Notes: generated from the sequence alone by a model not told the origin. A stretch of 64,000 bases of DNA from Achromobacter arsenitoxydans SY8 (GCF_000236785.1 NZ_AGUF01000040.1:1-64000); one strand, 5' to 3'. Shown: positions 1-10,736, numbered from the stretch's first letter. Translations and numbers: made by a program.

Positions 1-643
1 CCATGAAGTAGGCAATGCCCTTGCCGTCGAACTTGTAATCGCCCTTGGCCTCGGCCTTGCTTTCAGGCGTGCCGCGCACCATCAGCATGCCGATCAACGA
101 GACCACGGCGGAGATGATGAAGATCCAGCGCCAGCCGACATTCGAGGCCATGAACCCGCCGAACAGCGCCGCAAAGCCCGATCCGCCCCAGGATCCCATC
201 GACCACAGCGATACGGCGCGCTGGCGGCCGGCGCCATCCCAATAGGCTTTCACCAGCGCCAGGGAGGCCGGCATGATGAAAGCGGCGGATATCCCCTGCG
301 CAATGCGCCCGGCCATGAGAAAAGGGGCGCCCATGGATCCGGTGGGCGCAAGGCCGATCAGCAATCCCCCGATGATGCTCAGGACAAAGCCCCACATGAC
401 GACCCTTACCCGTCCGACGCGATCGGCAAGGCCGCCCATGATGACGATGAAAATCCCCGAAAACAGCGCGGTGATCGACACCGCGATGTTCATGAAGCTC
501 TGGTCCAGGCCGAGATCGGCGGCCATGATGGGAGACGTGTTGAGTGTGGTCTGGGCGAAGAGCCAGAAGGCCAGGACGCCCAGGATGATGCCATAGAGCA
601 GCTTGTCGCTTCCCTGGTAGTGTGTTGCGGGTGTGTCAGTCAT
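1..643 (-). CDS. MFS drug-efflux-type transporter, N-terminal part (cut by window edge)
   Basis: The gene starts at the ATG at 643 and runs off the left edge, leaving about 214 residues. The visible part shows an N-terminal membrane helix, the MFS loop-2/3 signature (GGLADRVGRVRVV, about residues 60-72) and several further hydrophobic helices. The overall look (LLYGIILGVLAFWLFAQTTL, then MMAADLGLD) is that of the 14-helix DHA2 family, which includes quaternary-ammonium and quinolone exporters such as NorB and QacA. It is divergent from a MarR regulator across 284 bp carrying palindromes, the usual arrangement of a regulator-controlled efflux pump. The substrate cannot be named from the sequence. 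The family call is firm; the role as a drug pump is inference. Confidence 0.8.
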   Translation of the reverse strand, partial: MTDTPATHYQGSDKLLYGIILGVLAFWLFAQTTLNTSPIMAADLGLDQSFMNIAVSITALFSGIFIVIMGGLADRVGRVRVVMWGFVLSIIGGLLIGLAPTGSMGAPFLMAGRIAQGISAAFIMPASLALVKAYWDGAGRQRAVSLWSMGSWGGSGFAALFGGFMASNVGWRWIFIISAVVSLIGMLMVRGTPESKAEAKGDYKFDGKGIAYFM

Positions 644-755
644 TTCTGCGTTCCTTATATCCGGCGCAGATGCGCCTATGCAAAGCAAGCAACGAAGACG
701 GCCCTGGATTGCCGTGAAGATTCTTCGGGCCGTCTGACAACAAATACCTGACAAC

Positions 756-787
756 AACAGTTGCATGCAGCAACTGTTTCCAACAGT
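756..787. promoter_or_regulatory. Nested palindromes, candidate MarR operator
   Basis: The stretch has 9-bp arms AACAGTTGC (756-764) and GCAACTGTT (770-778) around a 5-bp spacer. A second, overlapping inverted repeat has arms ACTGTT (773-778) and AACAGT (782-787) around TCC. The half-site AACAGT/ACTGTT therefore occurs three times. It lies between the divergent MFS and MarR genes, where an autoregulatory MarR operator is expected. Binding is inferred. Confidence 0.6.
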
Positions 788-927
788 CTCGCCCGCGTAG
801 TTCCGCCTGGTTACAGAGTTTGTAATGAGCGCTGATCTGATATCCAGCAATGCCAAGCAATGACGCTCAATGCTTCAATAAAAAATTTCGACCGCCGGAT
901 TGGCGGTCGCGACATAAAGGGCATCGG

Positions 928-1467
928 GTGGAAAAGCTCTTCAATAAGGAAAGGCTGACTTTCCGCCTCAATCTTCTCGCCAGCGAAGCGATCGAAGTCA
1001 ACGACGAGACATTCAATCTGTTCCTGGGCCTGGCCATTCGCGACGTCCGGGTGCTTCGCATCATTGACGACAGGCCGGGAATCACGTTTGTCACGCTCAC
1101 GCGCCTGGCCAATCTGGAGCGCAGCAGGACATCCCGCATCATCCAGAAGCTGATCAAGCAGAACCTGATCCGCCGCGAAAACGATGCCGGAGACGCACGC
1201 CGGTTTCAGCTGTTCGCCACGGACGCCGGCGCGATCATGCGCAAGCGAGCAGACCGGCTTTCGGACGCGCTTGAGGCCTTGCTGCTCGCGCCATTGACCG
1301 CCGCCGAGACGCGCGTCCTGAACGAGCTGCTGGCGCGGCTCAACGGCTGGATTCTGTCGAACGACTATCGCAGCCAGCTTGATGATTTTGATAAGGGAAC
1401 GCACAGCGCGCCGGCATTGGAAGGCACGCGGCCAGCGCCCAGCAGCGCGGACGCGCACTCGGAATGA
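928..1467 (+). CDS. MarR family transcriptional regulator
   Basis: This winged-helix regulator of about 179 residues carries the MarR core: a helix-turn-helix near FVTLTRLANLERSRTSRIIQKL and a wing around ENDAGDARRFQLFATDAG. The reading frame stays open upstream to an ATG at 850. The GTG at 928 is preferred because AAAGGG sits 6 nt upstream, whereas the ATG at 850 has no Shine-Dalgarno match. The C-terminal tail (about the last 25 residues) is low-complexity and Ala/Pro/Ser-rich. It is divergent from the MFS gene and probably represses it and itself through the palindromes at 756-787. The ligand is unknown. Confidence 0.8.
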   Translation: MEKLFNKERLTFRLNLLASEAIEVNDETFNLFLGLAIRDVRVLRIIDDRPGITFVTLTRLANLERSRTSRIIQKLIKQNLIRRENDAGDARRFQLFATDAGAIMRKRADRLSDALEALLLAPLTAAETRVLNELLARLNGWILSNDYRSQLDDFDKGTHSAPALEGTRPAPSSADAHSE

Positions 1468-1496
1468 GCGCGCCCGCCGACCTGCCGGCCAGAGGC

Positions 1497-1515
1497 GCGG
1501 GCCATTGCGGCCCGC
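1497..1515. terminator. Hairpin between convergent genes
   Basis: Perfect 7-bp arms GCGGGCC and GGCCCGC enclose a 5-nt loop. The site lies in the 59-bp gap between the convergent marR and E3 genes. There is no U-tract, so intrinsic termination is uncertain. Confidence 0.35.
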
Positions 1516-1526
1516 CCTCCGGATTC

Positions 1527-2930
1527 TCAGATATGCAGCGCGTGCCCCAGCGCCTTCAGCGCCGCTTCCTGCACGGCCTCGCCCAGCGTGGGGTGCGCGT
1601 GGATGGTGCCCGCCACGTCTTCCAGCGTAGCGCCCATCTCCAGCGACTGGCCGAAGGCCGTCGATAGTTCCGACACCCCGCGCCCCACCGCCTGCCAGCC
1701 GACGATCAGGTGGTTGTCGCGCCGGGCCACCACGCGGACGAAGCCGTCGGTGGATTCCAGCGTCATGGCGCGGCCGTTGGCGGCGAAGGGGAAGGACGCC
1801 GTCAGGCAGTCCAGCCCGGCGCTCTCTGCCTCCGGCGGAGACATTCCCGCCACCACGACCTCGGGGTCGGTAAAGCACACGGCGGGAATGGCGGCCGGCT
1901 GGAAGTGGCGGCGCTTGCCGGCCACCAGTTCGGCCACCATCTCGCCCTGCGCCATCGCGCGGTGCGCCAGCATGGGTTCGCCCGCGATGTCGCCGATGGC
2001 CCAGACGTCGCGCATGGACGTGCGGCACTGGTCGTCGATGCGCAGCGCGTTGCCTTTGCGGTCGAGTTGCAGGTTTTCCAGCCCCCAGCCCTGGGTGCGC
2101 GGACGGCGTCCCACCGAAATGAGCACGCGGTCGGCCGGCAGCAGGGTTTCGGCGCCACTGGCGTCCTGCACCCGCACCGCGTTGCCCGCGCCGTTCAGCC
2201 CCATCACCTTGCGTCCCAGGTGCAGCGCCACGCCCATTTTGGCCAGCGCGGCCGCAACGGGCTTGGTGAGTTCGGCATCGTAGGTCGGCAGGATACGGTC
2301 CTGGGCCTCCACCACGGCCACGTCGGCGCCCAGCTTGCGGTACACGGAGCCCAGTTCCAGGCCGATGTAGCCGCCGCCCACCACCACGAGCTGCTTCGGG
2401 ATGCTGACGGGCGACAGGGCCTCGGTGGACGACACCACCATCCCGCCGAAAGGCATGGACGGCAGCGGCGTGGGCTCGGAGCCGGCCGCCAGCAACAGGT
2501 GCTCGCACTGGATGCGGACGCGGCCCGCGTCGGGCGTTTCCACTTCCGCGGTCTTGCCGTCCAGCAGGGTGGCCCAGCCGCGCACCACTTCCACGCCGTT
2601 CTTCTTGAGCAGCGCACCCACGCCGCCCGTGAGCTTGCCGACGATGCCGTCCTTCCACGCCACGGTTTTGGCGATGTCGATGCGCGGCGCGTCCACCGCG
2701 ATGCCCAGCGCGGACTCGCCCGCATAATGGCGCGCCTTGTCGAATTCCTCGGCTGCGTGGATCAGGGCCTTGGAAGGAATGCAACCGATATTCAGGCAGG
2801 TGCCGCCCAGCTGCGCGCCTTCGACCAGGATGGTCGGCACGCCCAGCTGCCCGGCACGGATGGCGGCCACGTAGCCGCCGGGGCCGCCGCCGATCACCAG
2901 CAGCGTCGTTGTCTTTGTGGTCTGGCTCAT
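1527..2930 (-). CDS. lpdV: Dihydrolipoyl dehydrogenase, E3 of the branched-chain 2-oxoacid complex
   Basis: E3 reoxidises the dihydrolipoyl arm of E2 and passes electrons to NAD+ through FAD. The 467-residue protein has the FAD-binding Rossmann motif ([16 protein letters not shown], about 12-27), the redox-active disulfide CLNIGC (about 47-52), the NAD-binding motif [13 protein letters not shown] (about 175-187), the second FAD motif ([15 protein letters not shown], about 310) and the C-terminal catalytic HAHPTLGEA. The ATG at 2930 starts 2 bp after the E2 stop, so it is the last gene of the operon. The frame remains open far upstream across the E2 gene (to 3482), but that extension is antisense-type noise from high GC. 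Confidence 0.95.
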   Translation of the reverse strand: MSQTTKTTTLLVIGGGPGGYVAAIRAGQLGVPTILVEGAQLGGTCLNIGCIPSKALIHAAEEFDKARHYAGESALGIAVDAPRIDIAKTVAWKDGIVGKLTGGVGALLKKNGVEVVRGWATLLDGKTAEVETPDAGRVRIQCEHLLLAAGSEPTPLPSMPFGGMVVSSTEALSPVSIPKQLVVVGGGYIGLELGSVYRKLGADVAVVEAQDRILPTYDAELTKPVAAALAKMGVALHLGRKVMGLNGAGNAVRVQDASGAETLLPADRVLISVGRRPRTQGWGLENLQLDRKGNALRIDDQCRTSMRDVWAIGDIAGEPMLAHRAMAQGEMVAELVAGKRRHFQPAAIPAVCFTDPEVVVAGMSPPEAESAGLDCLTASFPFAANGRAMTLESTDGFVRVVARRDNHLIVGWQAVGRGVSELSTAFGQSLEMGATLEDVAGTIHAHPTLGEAVQEAALKALGHALHI

Positions 2931-2932
2931 GC

Positions 2933-4267
2933 TTACTCCACGAAAAGCAGCGCGGGTTGTTCCAGCAGCGCGCGCACCGCCTGGATGAAGCGCGCCGCGT
3001 CCATGCCGTCCACCACGCGGTGGTCGAAGGACGAGGACAGGTTCATCAGCTTGCGCGCCACCACGGCGCCATTGCGGATCGCGGGCCGCTCGACGATGCG
3101 GTTCACGCCCACGATGCCGACCTCGGGATGGTTGATGACCGGCGTCGTGACGATGCCGCCCAGGGGCCCCAGGCTGGTGATGGTGATGGTGGAACCGGAC
3201 AGCTCGTCGCGCCCGGCCGAGCCATTGCGCACCGCCTGCGCCAGCCGCCCGATCTCGGCCGCCATGGACCAGAGGTCGCGGGCTTCGGCGTGGCGCATCA
3301 CCGGCACCATCAGCCCGCCGTCGCTCTGCGTGGCGATGCCGATGTGCACGGCGCCGTAGCGCGTGACCACGCCGGCTTCGTCGTCGTAGCGCGCGTTGAT
3401 CTGCGGAAAATCGCGCAGCGCCACCACCATGGCGCGCGCCAGCAGCGGCAGCAGCGTGAGCTTGCCGCGCGACTCGCCCCACTTGGCGTTGAGCTGAACG
3501 CGCAGGTCCTCCAGTTCAGTCACGTCGATTTCCTCGACGTAGCTGAAGTGCGGGATGCGGCGCTTGGATTCGGCCATCTTCTGCGCGATCTTCCTGCGCA
3601 GCCCGATGACGGGCACGGCTTCTTCGTCGTTGCGTTCGGCATAGGCCGAACCGGTGCGCGCGCCGCTGGTTCCACCCTGCCCCTGCAGATAGGCGTCCAG
3701 GTCTTCGTGCATGATGCGCCCGGCCGGGCCGCTGCCCTGCACAAAGCGCAATTCAATCCCCAGGTCCCAGGCGCGCTTGCGCACGGCCGGCGACGCCAGC
3801 GGCTTCTCGCCGGGCTGGCGGGCGGCTGCGGGCGCGCCGCTGGCATGGCGTGCGGCCGGCTGTCTGGACTGCGCCGCTGGCGCTGCGGACGCCGCGGCCT
3901 TCTCGGGCGCGGGCTTTTCTGGCGCGGGCTTGGCAGGCGCGGCGGCAGCAGGCGCCTCGGCTGCAGGCGCGGCCGCCTTCTGCGCGGGGGCCGGCGCGGC
4001 GGCACCCGCCTTCACGTTGCCCTCGCCTTCGACTTCCAGGCGGATCAGTTCACCGCCCACGGCCATCACCTGGCCCACGTCCCCGCCCAGCGCAACCACC
4101 TTGCCGACCACCGGTGACGGGATCTCGACCGTGGCCTTGTCCGTCATTACGTCGGCCAGCGGCTGGTCTTCGGCGACCGTGTCGCCGACCTTGACGTGCC
4201 AGCCCACCAGTTCGACTTCTGCGATGCCTTCGCCGATATCGGGCATCTTGATGATGTGAATCCCCAT
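2933..4267 (-). CDS. bkdB: Dihydrolipoyl acyltransferase, E2 of the branched-chain 2-oxoacid complex
   Basis: The 444-residue E2 core enzyme transfers branched acyl groups from lipoamide to CoA. Its order is one N-terminal lipoyl domain (lipoylation Lys44 in [10 protein letters not shown]), a long Ala/Pro/Lys-rich hinge (about 85-140), an E3-binding domain ([20 protein letters not shown], about 160-180) and the catalytic acyltransferase domain ending in [12 protein letters not shown], which carries the active-site HxxxDG. Only one lipoyl domain is present, as is usual for branched-chain E2. It starts 1 bp after the E1beta stop and ends 2 bp before the E3 start, so the subunits are very tightly coupled. 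Confidence 0.93.
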   Translation of the reverse strand: MGIHIIKMPDIGEGIAEVELVGWHVKVGDTVAEDQPLADVMTDKATVEIPSPVVGKVVALGGDVGQVMAVGGELIRLEVEGEGNVKAGAAAPAPAQKAAAPAAEAPAAAAPAKPAPEKPAPEKAAASAAPAAQSRQPAARHASGAPAAARQPGEKPLASPAVRKRAWDLGIELRFVQGSGPAGRIMHEDLDAYLQGQGGTSGARTGSAYAERNDEEAVPVIGLRRKIAQKMAESKRRIPHFSYVEEIDVTELEDLRVQLNAKWGESRGKLTLLPLLARAMVVALRDFPQINARYDDEAGVVTRYGAVHIGIATQSDGGLMVPVMRHAEARDLWSMAAEIGRLAQAVRNGSAGRDELSGSTITITSLGPLGGIVTTPVINHPEVGIVGVNRIVERPAIRNGAVVARKLMNLSSSFDHRVVDGMDAARFIQAVRALLEQPALLFVE

Positions 4268-4268
4268 G

Positions 4269-5312
4269 TCATGCCTCCATCGCGCGTTTGAACGCTTCGC
4301 CGACCCGGCGCGGGCCGGGGAAGTACGCCCATTCCTGCGCGTGCGGATAGGGAGTGTCCCAACCGGTCACGCGCTCGACGGGCGCCTCCAGATGATGGAA
4401 GCAGTGTTCCTGCACCAGGGAAATCAGTTCCGCGCCAAAGCCGCAGGTGCGCGTGGCCTCGTGCACCACCACGCAGCGGCCCGTCTTCTTGACGGAATTG
4501 ACGATGGCGTCCAGGTCCAGCGGCCACAGGCTGCGCAGGTCGATGATCTCGGCGTCGATGCCGGTTTCCTCGGCCGCGGTCAGCGACACGTGCACGGTGG
4601 TGCCGTAGGTCAGCACGGTGAGTTCCGTCCCCGGCCGCACGATGGCGGCGGATTCCAGCGGGACGGTGTAATAGCCCGTGGGCACCACGCTGCCCGGACG
4701 GCCCGTCCAGGGCGTCACGGGGCGGTCGTGGTGGCCGTCGAAGGGGCCGTTGTAGAGCCGCTTGGGCTCCAGGAAGATCACCGGGTCGTCATTCTCGATG
4801 GCCGCGATCAGCAGCCCCTTCGCGTCGTACGGGTTGGACGGCATCACCGTGCGCAGCCCGCAGACCTGCGTGAACATCGCCTCGGGGCTCTGGCTGTGCG
4901 TCTGCCCGCCGTAGATGCCGCCGCCGCAAGGCATGCGGATGGTCATGGGCGCGATGAATTCACCCACCGACCGGTAGCGCAGGCGCGCGGCCTCGGACAC
5001 GATCTGGTCCGAAGCCGGATAGAAGTAGTCGGCGAACTGGATTTCGCACACCGGGCGCAGGCCGTAGGCGCCCATGCCCACCGCCACGCCGACGATGCCG
5101 CCCTCGGAGATCGGCGTGTCGAACACGCGCGAGCTGCCGTACTTGGCCTGCAGACCCTCGGTGCAGCGGAACACGCCGCCGAAATAGCCGACGTCCTGCC
5201 CGAACACCACCACGTTGTTGTCGCGCTCCAGCATCACATCCATGGCCGAGCGCAATGCCTGGATCATGGTCATCGGCGCCGAGGCCGGACCAGCGTTGTT
5301 ATCAATTGCCAT
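4269..5312 (-). CDS. bkdA2: Branched-chain 2-oxoacid dehydrogenase E1 beta subunit
   Basis: E1beta pairs with E1alpha to form the ThDP-dependent decarboxylase for 2-oxoacids from Val, Leu and Ile. The 347-residue protein has the transketolase pyrimidine-binding domain (VVVFGQDVGYFGGVFRCTEG, RVFDTPISEGGIVGVAVG) and a C-terminal transketolase domain (VIFLEPKRLY; VVVHEATRTCGFGAELI). Two starts are possible: a GTG at 5318 overlapping the E1alpha stop, and the ATG at 5312. The ATG is chosen because GGAG lies 7 nt upstream of it, while the same site is only 1 nt from the GTG. Confidence 0.93.
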   Translation of the reverse strand: MAIDNNAGPASAPMTMIQALRSAMDVMLERDNNVVVFGQDVGYFGGVFRCTEGLQAKYGSSRVFDTPISEGGIVGVAVGMGAYGLRPVCEIQFADYFYPASDQIVSEAARLRYRSVGEFIAPMTIRMPCGGGIYGGQTHSQSPEAMFTQVCGLRTVMPSNPYDAKGLLIAAIENDDPVIFLEPKRLYNGPFDGHHDRPVTPWTGRPGSVVPTGYYTVPLESAAIVRPGTELTVLTYGTTVHVSLTAAEETGIDAEIIDLRSLWPLDLDAIVNSVKKTGRCVVVHEATRTCGFGAELISLVQEHCFHHLEAPVERVTGWDTPYPHAQEWAYFPGPRRVGEAFKRAMEA

Positions 5313-5314
5313 GG

Positions 5315-6571
<1,257 letters not shown>

Positions 6572-6708
6572 TCATGCGTTTTCTTCCTACCAGGGCGTTG
6601 CCAAAGGCGTGTGGCCTTGGGCGCTGCCGTCGTCGGTCCGCGCATTCGGATACGGATGCGCGGCCGTTGACGAGATTAGCACAGGGGACAGGGCGGATGA
6701 GCGGAGCC

Positions 6709-6727
6709 GGCGGCCTGGGGGGCCGCC
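6709..6727. terminator. GC-rich hairpin downstream of TonB-receptor gene
   Basis: Arms GGCGGCC and GGCCGCC (7 bp) flank a 5-nt loop in the 226-bp gap between the receptor stop (6774) and the bkdA1 start. It could terminate the receptor transcript on the minus strand. There is no U-tract on that strand, so this is tentative. No gene was found in the gap. Confidence 0.25.
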
Positions 6728-6773
6728 TTTGGACTACGGGTTTTCCAGCGTTGCGCGCGTTGGGCCGAGCGCT

Positions 6774-9155
6774 TTACCAGCGGTAGCTCAGGGTCGCGTA
6801 CAAGGTGCGCGGATCGCCGTAGCGGCAGCCGGTGCTGCCGGCGCACGCCAGGTAGCCGCGGTTGAAAAGGTTGCGCGCGTTCAGCGTGAGCGACAGGCCG
6901 GACATGGACGGATCCAGTGCGCCAAAGTCGTAGGCCGCCATGGCGTCCACCAGGAACTGGCCCGGCACGTTGGCGGGATAGCCAGGCAGGTTGGTCGAGC
7001 TGGCGTAGCGCACCCCCGCCCCCACGGTCAGACCGCTTACGCCCGCCCCCGTCAGGTTGTAGTCGGCCCATACCGACGCGCTGTGCAGCGGCACCAGCGC
7101 GATGCGCTGGTCCACCAGGGCCGGCGTATTGCTGCGCGTGGTGCGCGCATCGGTATAGGCGTAGCTGGCGGTCAGGTTCAGCGCGCCCAGGCGGGCCTTG
7201 GCCTCCAGTTCCAGGCCGCGCGACCTGGCCTTGCCGGTCTGCACCGAGTACGTGGCGTCGGCGGGATCGCTGGTCAGCGCATTGGTCTGCGTCAGGTCGT
7301 AGACCGCCGCGCTGAACAGCATATTGCCGCCGGGCGGCTCATAGCGCAGCCCCAGTTCGTACTGCGTGCCCTTGGTCGGCTTGAACGCATTGCCGGCGCG
7401 ATCCACGCCGACCGTGGGCGCGAATGACTGGCTGGCGCTGAGGTAAGGCGCCAGGCCGTTGTCGGCCAGGTAAAGCAGGCCGGCGCGGCCGGTCGTGGCG
7501 GTGTCGCGCAGCCGGGTGGTTACGCCGCTGGCGTAGTTCTTCTGGTCGGTGTCGGCCCAGTCCTGGCGCCCGCCCAGCACCACCACCCACTTGTCCCGGA
7601 TCTTGATCTGGTCCTGCACGTAGAGACCCAGCGCGCTGGAGCGCGTGTTGATGCCGTAGTCGGCGGCCTTGTTGATCACCGGCACGGCGCCGTAGACCGG
7701 GTTGTAGATATCGGCCAGCGGGGCCACCGTGCCGGAGTGGCGATGGGAGTCGTAGCCGCTGCGGTAATAGTCCAGCCCGGCCAGCACGGTGTGCTGCAAG
7801 GGGCCGCCGTCCAGCTTCAGTTCCAGCGAGGTGTCGGTCGCCACGCCATAGGAATGCTCGCTGCGGCTGACGACGCCGCGGCGCAGCGTGCGGCCATTGG
7901 GCTGCAGCGCGCCGAACGACAGGTAGTCCCAGTTGCCGTCGGCGGTGAAGTAGCGCGCGCTCTGGCGCAGCTTCACACGCTCATTGAAGGCGTGCTCGAA
8001 GGCGTAGCCCACGGTGTAGGTGTCGGTGTCGTAGCGGTCGAAATCCGGCTCGCCAATGAAAAGGTCGCGCGGAATCTGTCCGTTCAGCGTATTGGCGGCG
8101 GGCATGGGCGCGGCGAACTTCGTGCGGATGCGCTGATAGGTCGCCAGCAGCGTCAGGGATGTGGCTGCCGATGGCTGCCACGTCAATGCCGGCGCCAGAT
8201 AGGTGCGGTCGTCGGGCACGTGGTCCACCCAGTTGTCGGCGTTGCGGGCCAGACCCGTCAGACGGTAGGTCCACGCGCCGCCCTCGGTCAGCGCGCCGGC
8301 GAAATCGCCCGACACCTGCCGGCGGTTGTAGCTGCCCGTCTCCAGGTTCAGTTCGCGCAGCGAGTCCGCAGTGGGCCGCTTGCTGACGGTGTTGACCACG
8401 CCGCCCGGACTCAATTGCCCGTACAGCACGGACGACGCGCCGCGCAGCACTTCCACGCGCTCCAGGCCGTACGGTTCCTGGCCGCCGTCGTAAACGCTGG
8501 ACTGCAGCTTCAGGCCGTCGCGCAATTGCCCGGAATTGCCCGCGGCCACGTTGAACCCGCGCAGCATCAGGTCATCGACCATGCGGCTGAACGCCGGCGA
8601 CTGCGACGCAACGCCCGGCGTATAGCCTAGCGCGTCGGCAACGGACGCCGCCTTCACCACGCGGATCTGGTCGCTGGTGACGACCGACACCGATTGCGGT
8701 GTTTCGATCAGGGGCGTGTCCGTCTTCATGCCCGACATGGCGCGCTGCGCGACATAGCCGTCGACATGGCCAGTGGGCGACTCGACTGCCCCCGTCACGC
8801 GCACGGGATCCAGCATCGTGGCGTTCTCTGCGGCGCGCCGCGCGCTCAGCGTGCCGTTAGCCGTCACCGCCAGTTCCAGCCCGCTGCCCGCCAGCGCCCG
8901 GCGCACGGCCTCCTCGGCGCTGAACTCGCCCGCAACGGCCGGCGCCCTGCGTCCCGCCACCAGGGCCGGATCCACCGAGACCGCGCGCCCGCTCTGGCGC
9001 GCGATGCGGGTCAGGGTGTCGCCCAATGGCGCGGCCGGCAGGTCGTAGCGCGCCGCCGCTGCGGACGGGGCCGGGGATTGCGCATGGACCGCAGGCGCGG
9101 TCAGTGCGATGAGCAGCGCGGCCGCCAGCGGCGCGACCGGATAACGTTGAAACAT
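6774..9155 (-). CDS. TonB-dependent siderophore receptor with STN signalling domain
   Basis: A 793-residue outer-membrane receptor. A signal peptide ends near residue 25 (AVHAQ). A secretin/TonB N-terminal (STN) domain follows (about 40-95, YDLPAAPLGDTLTRIARQSG), then a plug domain (DTPLIETPQSVSVVTSDQI; VEVLRGASSVLYGQLSPGG, about 235-255) and a 22-strand-type barrel ending in the aromatic C-terminus ATLSYRW. The STN domain marks it as a transducing receptor that signals to a FecR-type anti-sigma, and the fecR and sigma genes lie directly upstream in the same orientation. The cargo is probably a ferric siderophore; which one cannot be told. Confidence 0.93.
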   Translation of the reverse strand: MFQRYPVAPLAAALLIALTAPAVHAQSPAPSAAAARYDLPAAPLGDTLTRIARQSGRAVSVDPALVAGRRAPAVAGEFSAEEAVRRALAGSGLELAVTANGTLSARRAAENATMLDPVRVTGAVESPTGHVDGYVAQRAMSGMKTDTPLIETPQSVSVVTSDQIRVVKAASVADALGYTPGVASQSPAFSRMVDDLMLRGFNVAAGNSGQLRDGLKLQSSVYDGGQEPYGLERVEVLRGASSVLYGQLSPGGVVNTVSKRPTADSLRELNLETGSYNRRQVSGDFAGALTEGGAWTYRLTGLARNADNWVDHVPDDRTYLAPALTWQPSAATSLTLLATYQRIRTKFAAPMPAANTLNGQIPRDLFIGEPDFDRYDTDTYTVGYAFEHAFNERVKLRQSARYFTADGNWDYLSFGALQPNGRTLRRGVVSRSEHSYGVATDTSLELKLDGGPLQHTVLAGLDYYRSGYDSHRHSGTVAPLADIYNPVYGAVPVINKAADYGINTRSSALGLYVQDQIKIRDKWVVVLGGRQDWADTDQKNYASGVTTRLRDTATTGRAGLLYLADNGLAPYLSASQSFAPTVGVDRAGNAFKPTKGTQYELGLRYEPPGGNMLFSAAVYDLTQTNALTSDPADATYSVQTGKARSRGLELEAKARLGALNLTASYAYTDARTTRSNTPALVDQRIALVPLHSASVWADYNLTGAGVSGLTVGAGVRYASSTNLPGYPANVPGQFLVDAMAAYDFGALDPSMSGLSLTLNARNLFNRGYLACAGSTGCRYGDPRTLYATLSYRW

Positions 9156-9217
9156 GGGATCTCCTGCAAACAGTTTGGCGTTTCAGGAGGTATGTCCAGC
9201 GAGGCCGGCAAAAGTGA

Positions 9218-10189
9218 TCATCTTTTTTTGGCGCCGTCCGCACGCAGGTCGATGCCGACCAGCCAGCCGCCCAGCGAACTGACGTCGATGGGCAGCGTCT
9301 GGCGCAGGGATTCGAGCGTCTTGTCCGTATCGTCCAGCGGAAACGCGCCCAGTACGCGCAGCCGGGCGGCGGCCGGGGTAATCCTGATGACGCCGCGCCG
9401 GTAGGGGCGCAACGCATCCACCACCGCGCCCAGCGGTTCGTCATGCACGACCAGCATTCCGCTTTGCCAGGCGGCTGCGTCGCCAAGCAGCGCATCCGGC
9501 TGCCCCAGCCCCCCTGCGCCAAAGCGCACGCCCTCGCCTGCATGCAGGATCCTGCGCTGGCCGTCCGCGCGCACCTCGACGCTGTGCTCGATCACACTGG
9601 CAACGCTGGCGCCGCCTTCGCGCGCCACGCCGAACACGGTGCCCAGCGCCTGAACCTCGCCATCGGCGCTCGCCACCACGAATGGCCGGCTGGCGTCGGA
9701 CGCCACCCGCACGTACACGGCGCCGCTGCGCAGCAGCACCCGGCGTGCGCCCAGGCTGAAATCCAGGTCCACGGCGGACCGCGCATTCAGGGTCAGCTCG
9801 CTGCCGTCCGGCAAGGTGTATACCCGGCGCTCCGCCGTGCCCGTGCGCAAATCGGCGGTCAGCGTGCGCAACGGCGTCTGGCGGTCGGCCAGCGCCGCCA
9901 GGCCGCCGGCGGCGAGCGCCAGCGCCAGCATCTTGCGCAACGCGCGGCGGCGGGCGGGCGGCGCCTGCAGCACCGCTCCCGCGGCGCGCCGCTGCCCGCC
10001 CTGGCCCAGGGCATCGAAGGAATTCTTGACGGCGGCGTTTACCGTTTCCCACGCCTCGGCATGACGCGGATCCGACTGGCGCCAGCGCTCGAAGCCAACC
10101 CGGTCCGCGGCGGCGACGCTGCCCGAGGACAGCAGCACCATCCAGTCCACCGCCGACTCGAGCTCGGGCGTCAACAAAGGCGCCGTCAT
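9218..10189 (-). CDS. FecR-type anti-sigma regulator
   Basis: 323 residues. The N-terminal DUF4880-like cytoplasmic segment (LTPELESAVDWMVLLSSG, then FERWRQSDPRHAEAWE) is followed by a single membrane helix (about 100-120, MLALALAAGGLAALA) and the periplasmic FecR domain (GTAERRVYTLPDGSELTLNARSAV-type start, about 130). It senses the STN domain of the neighbouring receptor and controls the adjacent sigma factor. The ATG at 10189 overlaps the sigma stop codon (ATGA), so the two are translationally coupled. An upstream in-frame start at 10213 is possible but lacks this coupling. The stop at 9218 is 62 bp before the receptor start. Confidence 0.9.
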   Translation of the reverse strand: MTAPLLTPELESAVDWMVLLSSGSVAAADRVGFERWRQSDPRHAEAWETVNAAVKNSFDALGQGGQRRAAGAVLQAPPARRRALRKMLALALAAGGLAALADRQTPLRTLTADLRTGTAERRVYTLPDGSELTLNARSAVDLDFSLGARRVLLRSGAVYVRVASDASRPFVVASADGEVQALGTVFGVAREGGASVASVIEHSVEVRADGQRRILHAGEGVRFGAGGLGQPDALLGDAAAWQSGMLVVHDEPLGAVVDALRPYRRGVIRITPAAARLRVLGAFPLDDTDKTLESLRQTLPIDVSSLGGWLVGIDLRADGAKKR

Positions 10190-10698
10190 AGCGCCAGCCG
10201 CGCGGCCACGCACAGCGTAATGGCCTGCTTCATGTAGCGCCGCACGGTGATGACGGACACGCCGATGCGCGCGGCGATCTCGGCATAGCTGAGTTCGTCA
10301 AGCTGGCTATAGAGAAAAGCCTGGCGCGCCTTGCCCGGCAGGCGCTGCAAGACCCGGTCGATGTGCATCAGCGCCTCGACCACCAGCGCCCGGCTTTCTT
10401 CGCTGGGCGCGCTGGCCTGCGGCAAGGCCTGCAGGCTTTCGATATAGGCGCGCTCCAGGTCGCGGCGGCGCCAGAAGGTGAAGAGCGCGCGTTGCGCCAG
10501 CGTCGTCAGGAAAGCGCGCGGCTCACGGATCGCTTCGGCTTGGCGTCCCGAAAGGAGCCGCACGAAGGTATCGTGAGCGAGGTCGGCAGCGTCGTGGCGG
10601 CAGCCCAGCCTGCGCCGCAGCCACTCCTGCAACCAGGAGTGATGAGCTTCATACAGCTCTGCCGCAGCGTGCTGCGTGGGCTGCGCGGATGAGGACAT
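10186..10698 (-). CDS. ECF sigma factor, FecI type
   Basis: A 170-residue sigma-70 family factor with region 2 (about 10-80: LYEAHHSWLQEWLRRRLGCR, DLAHDTFVRLL, FLTTLAQRALFTFWRRR) and region 4 (about 115-165: LQRLPGKARQAFLYSQLDEL, YAEIAARIGVSVITVRRYM). It is the first gene of the sigma/fecR/receptor cluster and should direct transcription of the receptor gene when the receptor signals ligand. A Fur-box-like palindrome lies 22 bp upstream of its ATG, which implies iron control of the sigma gene. No strong Shine-Dalgarno is visible. Confidence 0.92.
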   Translation of the reverse strand: MSSSAQPTQHAAAELYEAHHSWLQEWLRRRLGCRHDAADLAHDTFVRLLSGRQAEAIREPRAFLTTLAQRALFTFWRRRDLERAYIESLQALPQASAPSEESRALVVEALMHIDRVLQRLPGKARQAFLYSQLDELSYAEIAARIGVSVITVRRYMKQAITLCVAARLAL

Positions 10699-10719
10699 AA
10701 CAAGGCGCCAAGCTAATTA

Positions 10720-10736
10720 ACAATAAGAATTATTGT
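10720..10736 (-). promoter_or_regulatory. Fur-box-like palindrome upstream of ECF sigma gene
   Basis: The arms ACAATAA and TTATTGT surround GAA, embedded in an AT-rich island in otherwise GC-rich DNA. On the minus strand it reads TGACAATAATTCTTATTG, very close to beta-proteobacterial Fur sites. It lies 22-38 bp upstream of the sigma-factor start codon. Iron repression by Fur is inferred. Confidence 0.65.

Noticed and set aside
811-3359. Long open frames overlapping the marR, E3 and E2 genes (for example 811-2784 minus, 1710-3359 plus)
   Set aside because: They lie opposite or out of phase with clearly recognised genes and show Arg/Gly/Ala/Pro-rich, domain-less sequence, typical for high-GC shadow frames.
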